In this document: positions 20,301 through 22,858 of the stretch, piece by piece
Position numbering within the stretch: the stretch's first letter is position 1
How the letters are laid out: every line of letters starts with the position of its first letter
Made by a program: the position numbers and the translations under genes
Assembly (NCBI GenBank): GCA_046590885.1
Contig: JBKJTS010000020.1
Coordinates: forward strand, 1-22,858
DNA: 22,858 bases
Direction of reading: 5' to 3'
Source of the DNA: Ga0077554 sp046590885
Lineage (GTDB): Bacteria > Pseudomonadota > Gammaproteobacteria > Ga0077554 > Ga007554
Notes under the pieces: generated by a model
The model's database searches: none
Told to the model about the DNA's origin: nothing
The model's input: the letters and a program-made list of their open reading frames with translations, nothing else

Positions 20301-20440
20301 TTAAAAGTAGGCGCCTCTAGGCTAAGTAAAAGTGACCGAAAAAGCGGAGTGTACGCGAAGTACATGTGCATTTTGAGGGCACTTTTAACGCCGCGATGTG
20401 CCCTTCAGCGAGATATGTGTAGGCTCTAAGAGGAGGCGTG
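20301..20440. repeat. Structured element, candidate dispersed repeat or small RNA
   Basis: About 140 bp with nested complementarity: outer arms CGCCTC (20312-20317) with GAGGCG (20433-20438), middle arms TAAAAGTG (20327-20334) with CACTTTTA (20380-20387), and an inner hairpin TGTAC-GCGAA-GTACA (20350-20364). AGGCGCCT (20309-20316) is itself a palindrome. The organised folding suggests a mobile palindromic repeat or a structured RNA. No other copy exists in this window. Confidence 0.5.
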
Positions 20441-20461
20441 TGATCCTGGAATCGTTATTTT

Positions 20462-20483
20462 GAAAAGACTTCCGGGTCTTTTC
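20462..20483. terminator. Terminator-like hairpin upstream of ilvD
   Basis: GAAAAGAC (20462-20469) pairs perfectly with GTCTTTTC (20476-20483) over TTCCGG. The A/T flanks give it an intrinsic-terminator look on either strand, although the T-tract is only four long. It could end a transcript coming from the structured element at 20301-20440. Confidence 0.5.
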
Positions 20484-20492
20484 AGCAATTGA

Positions 20493-20521
20493 TTAATCTA
20501 AATCACTGATTGGCGTATAAT
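20493..20521 (+). promoter_or_regulatory. Putative ilvD promoter
   Basis: TTAATC (20493-20498), 17-bp spacer, TATAAT (20516-20521). The -10 box is perfect and the -35 box is moderate. Transcription would start near 20528, giving a leader of about 25 nt, too short for a peptide attenuator. Confidence 0.65.
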
Positions 20522-20552
20522 CAGGATTCCATTACCCTCACGGAAACAGAGC

Positions 20553-22226
20553 ATGTCCGACAATCGTAAAAGCAAAGTCGTTACACAAGGTGTCCAGCGT
20601 TCTCCCAATCGCGCCATGTTGCGCGCGGTGGGGTTTGCTGATGAAGATTTTGACAAACCCATCATTGGCATTTCCAACAGCCACAGTACCATTACGCCCT
20701 GCAATATGGGTATTGGCAGTCTGGCGGTGCGTGCCGAACAGGCGGTGAAAGCGGCGGGTGCGATGCCGCAGATGTTTGGTACCATTACAATATCCGATGG
20801 CATTTCAATGGGCACCGAAGGCATGAAATATTCGCTGGTGTCGCGTGAAGTGATCGCGGATTCGATAGAAACCGTATGCAGTGGTCAGAGCATGGATGGC
20901 GTGCTGGCGATTGGGGGCTGCGACAAGAATATGCCCGGGGCGATGATCGCCATGGCACGCATCAATATTCCGGCAATTTTTGTGTATGGGGGCACTATCA
21001 AGCCAGGCCATTATCGAGGTCGTGATCTTACTATTGTTAGCGCATTTGAAGCGGTGGGACAATTCAGTGCGCACAAAATTGACGAAGAAGAATTAAACGG
21101 TATTGAGCGTAATGCCTGCCCTGGCGCAGGTTCGTGCGGTGGCATGTATACAGCAAATACCATGTCATCTGCGTTTGAAGCGATGGGTATGAGCCTGATG
21201 TATTCTTCCACTATGGCAGCGGAAGATGCCGAAAAAGCCGAGAGCACGGCAGAATCTGCCAGAGTGCTGGTCAACGCCATTAAAAAACAGATCTTGCCAC
21301 GCGACATTATCACCCGCAAGTCCATTGAAAATGCGATTGCGGTGATCATGGCGGTGGGTGGCTCCACCAATGCGGTGCTGCATTTCCTGGCCATTGCGTA
21401 CAGCGCGGGTGTGGAACTCTGCATTGATGATTTCGAAACCATGCGGAGCCGCGTGCCAGTGCTGTGTGATCTTAAACCTTCCGGAAAATATGTCGCCACC
21501 GATCTGCATCGCGCCGGCGGCATTCCCCAAGTGATGAAAATGCTGCTTGCACACGGCTTGCTACATGGTGATGCGCTCACCATTACCGGCCAGACCATTG
21601 CTGAAGTATTAAAAGATATCCCTGCCGTGCCGCGCGTTGATCAAGACGTGATTCGTCCCTGGAATAACCCCATGTACGCCCAAGGCCACCTTGCCATTTT
21701 GAAAGGCAATCTCGCCCCTGAAGGGGCCGTCGCAAAAATTACCGGTATTAAAATATCCAGCATCACGGGGCCTGCACGCGTTTTTGATTCTGAAGAAGCC
21801 TGCATGGCCGCAATACTGGCACGCAAAATAGTTGCGGGTGATGTGGTGGTAATTCGTTACGAAGGCCCAAAAGGTGGCCCCGGTATGCGTGAAATGCTGT
21901 CCCCGACATCAGCCATTATCGGTGAAGGTCTGGGTGACAGTGTTGGATTGATCACCGACGGACGTTTTTCCGGCGGCACCTATGGCATGGTTGTCGGTCA
22001 CGTTGCGCCTGAAGCGGCCGTGGGCGGTACCATCGCCCTGGTTGAAGAAGGCGACTCCATTACAATTGATGCCGAGGCGCGCCTGTTGCAGCTCAATGTT
22101 CCTGACGCAGAAATTGCCCGCCGCCGTGCCGCGTGGCAACCACCCAAGCTACGCTATACCACCGGCGTGTTGGCAAAATACGCCAAACTGGTGTCAAGTG
22201 CCAGTAGAGGGGCTGTAACAGATTAG
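20553..22226 (+). CDS. ilvD: Dihydroxy-acid dehydratase
   Basis: Iron-sulfur enzyme that dehydrates 2,3-dihydroxy acids to 2-keto acids, the third common step of isoleucine and valine synthesis, also feeding leucine and pantothenate. The product is 557 residues, the shorter IlvD subgroup (E. coli IlvD is 616). Cluster cysteines: Cys50 in STITPCNMG, Cys123 in GGCDKNMPG (with metal ligand Asp124 and the lysine at 125) and Cys195 in PGAGSCGGMYTANTM; three cysteines at these places fit a [2Fe-2S] or [4Fe-4S] centre. C-terminal KGGPGMREMLSPTSAIIGEG and DGRFSGGTYGMVVGH are typical. Monocistronic with its own promoter; the ribosome-binding site is weak (CGGAA). Confidence 0.98.
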   Translation: MSDNRKSKVVTQGVQRSPNRAMLRAVGFADEDFDKPIIGISNSHSTITPCNMGIGSLAVRAEQAVKAAGAMPQMFGTITISDGISMGTEGMKYSLVSREVIADSIETVCSGQSMDGVLAIGGCDKNMPGAMIAMARINIPAIFVYGGTIKPGHYRGRDLTIVSAFEAVGQFSAHKIDEEELNGIERNACPGAGSCGGMYTANTMSSAFEAMGMSLMYSSTMAAEDAEKAESTAESARVLVNAIKKQILPRDIITRKSIENAIAVIMAVGGSTNAVLHFLAIAYSAGVELCIDDFETMRSRVPVLCDLKPSGKYVATDLHRAGGIPQVMKMLLAHGLLHGDALTITGQTIAEVLKDIPAVPRVDQDVIRPWNNPMYAQGHLAILKGNLAPEGAVAKITGIKISSITGPARVFDSEEACMAAILARKIVAGDVVVIRYEGPKGGPGMREMLSPTSAIIGEGLGDSVGLITDGRFSGGTYGMVVGHVAPEAAVGGTIALVEEGDSITIDAEARLLQLNVPDAEIARRRAAWQPPKLRYTTGVLAKYAKLVSSASRGAVTD

Positions 22227-22320
22227 GCACATCACCTAATATCACTTCGGGGTAGATGGGTGAAAATGTTTTGTTCAGACGGATTCTGTAGATGTGTTTA
22301 ACCATGGGGATGATAAAGGC

Positions 22321-22716
22321 TTGGCTATAGGTTGGATCGCGGCATTAAAGTTCATTCCCTGGAGCACAGTGCTTGAGGCGGCTCCGCATATCGTTAAAGG
22401 AGCGAAGAGCCTCCTCGCCAAAACAAAAAACGATCCACTCGATTCACCGGTGATACCACCCGTATCCCCCAGTTCATCTTCGGAAAATGAGCTAGCGAAT
22501 CTTGGCAGACATATGCGCCAGATTCAGGAGAAAATTATTGAGCTGAACGCTGAGCAGCAATCGTCAGCCGAGCTAATCAAATCGCTCGCCGAGCAGAATG
22601 CTCAGGTGGTTAAAGCCATTGAAGTTTTCAGAGTTAGAACAAAGGTTCTTATTATCCTGTGCATTTTGTTGGGCAGCACGCTGGCAACGCTCGCCTTTTG
22701 GGTTGTAATGAAGTGA
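22321..22716 (+). CDS. Small coiled-coil protein with one C-terminal membrane segment, function unknown
   Basis: No function is recognised. From TTG 22321 the product is 131 residues: an N-terminal segment MAIGWIAALKFIPWSTVLEA followed by APHIVKGAKSLL, a Pro/Ser-rich linker (about 39-54), a probable coiled coil with many Gln/Glu/Leu (about 56-102), a basic patch RVRTK and one hydrophobic segment (about 108-129, VLIILCILLGSTLATLAFWVV) ending in Met-Lys. This is a tail-anchored layout with the coiled coil probably cytosolic. The N-terminus resembles small hypothetical proteins I have seen in proteobacteria that open with an ALK-x-x-PW motif and AP-x-VV-x-x-AK-x-L. GTG 22294 is an alternative start adding nine residues; no in-frame ATG exists. 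Confidence 0.7.
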   Translation: MAIGWIAALKFIPWSTVLEAAPHIVKGAKSLLAKTKNDPLDSPVIPPVSPSSSSENELANLGRHMRQIQEKIIELNAEQQSSAELIKSLAEQNAQVVKAIEVFRVRTKVLIILCILLGSTLATLAFWVVMK

Positions 22717-22858
22717 GCATCGTATATCGATTAAACATATGATGAATAGCGGCCACAAAATATCGATTTTTATTATGGAATTCATAATAAAAGACATGAA
22801 ACTTTCTTTTGATGGTACGTTCTAATCCCGTGAAAATGCTATGCGCGTTAATACCGTA
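22717..22858. other. AT-rich tail with a 10-bp inverted repeat
   Basis: TTTTATTATG (22768-22777) pairs perfectly with CATAATAAAA (22783-22792) over GAATT. It lies about 50 nt past the preceding stop and may be a weak AT-rich terminator. The last 30 bases contain possible start codons (for example GTG near 22830), but the window ends before any gene can be recognised. Confidence 0.5.

Larger units (their letters stand above)
20029..20552. other. 524-bp divergent intergenic region between tal and ilvD
   Basis: No credible coding sequence is seen. From left to right it holds the tal leader with a palindrome (20058-20074), an AT-rich part with a second palindrome (20182-20196), a structured element (20301-20440), a terminator-like hairpin (20462-20483) and the ilvD promoter (20493-20521). 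Confidence 0.8.

Noticed and set aside
1..22858. CRISPR arrays, tRNA or rRNA genes, insertion sequences, prophage genes
   Set aside because: I looked for regularly spaced repeats, tRNA cloverleaf motifs, transposase or integrase motifs and phage proteins, and saw none.

Overview
The window is a bacterial chromosome segment carrying the end of a str-type operon (tuf) joined to the complete S10, spc and alpha ribosomal-protein clusters, followed by ordinary metabolic genes and a small accessory islet. RpoA (opening MQGSVFEFLKPRLVD, closing near ENWPPA), the long zinc-free S14, L30 inside spc, an rpsM-rpsK-rpsD-rpoA-rplQ alpha cluster, NudF and IlvD all point to a proteobacterium, most likely a non-enteric gammaproteobacterium. 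I cannot name a genus from sequence alone.

Layout. (1) 1-15499, all on +: tuf, rpsJ, rplC, rplD, rplW, rplB, rpsS, rplV, rpsC, rplP, rpmC, rpsQ, rplN, rplX, rplE, rpsN, rpsH, rplF, rplR, rpsE, rpmD, rplO, secY, rpmJ, rpsM, rpsK, rpsD, rpoA, rplQ. The order is canonical. The best promoter in the block is a near-consensus sigma70 site just before rpsM. The block closes with a perfect 21-bp hairpin terminator. Several intergenic gaps (rpsQ-rplN, rplX-rplE, rpsN-rpsH, secY-rpmJ, rpsD-rpoA, rpoA-rplQ) hold hairpins or repeats that could be regulatory. (2) 15558-16299: a 106-bp inverted-repeat element, then nudF. (3) 16436-17788, on -: a BrnT/BrnA-like toxin-antitoxin pair and a NYN/PIN-type putative ribonuclease with a possible C-terminal winged helix, the only clearly accessory part. 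(4) 17987-20028, on -: transaldolase overlapping a fructosamine-kinase-family gene by 4 bp. (5) 20029-20552: a 524-bp divergent intergenic region with palindromes and a structured element. (6) 20553-22226: ilvD. (7) 22321-22716: a small coiled-coil protein with one membrane segment, then AT-rich sequence to the end.

How it works together. The first 15.5 kb supplies the translation machinery, the SecY translocon and the RNA polymerase alpha subunit. The tal/ketosamine-kinase pair looks like a metabolite-repair coupling: a pentose-phosphate enzyme that makes erythrose-4-phosphate, with a kinase family that repairs sugar adducts on proteins. No unmistakable new multi-gene system is present. The best leads are the toxin-antitoxin plus NYN islet, the tal/kinase coupling, the structured element at 20301-20440, the attenuator-like hairpins before rplQ, and the sharply different codon usage of tuf.
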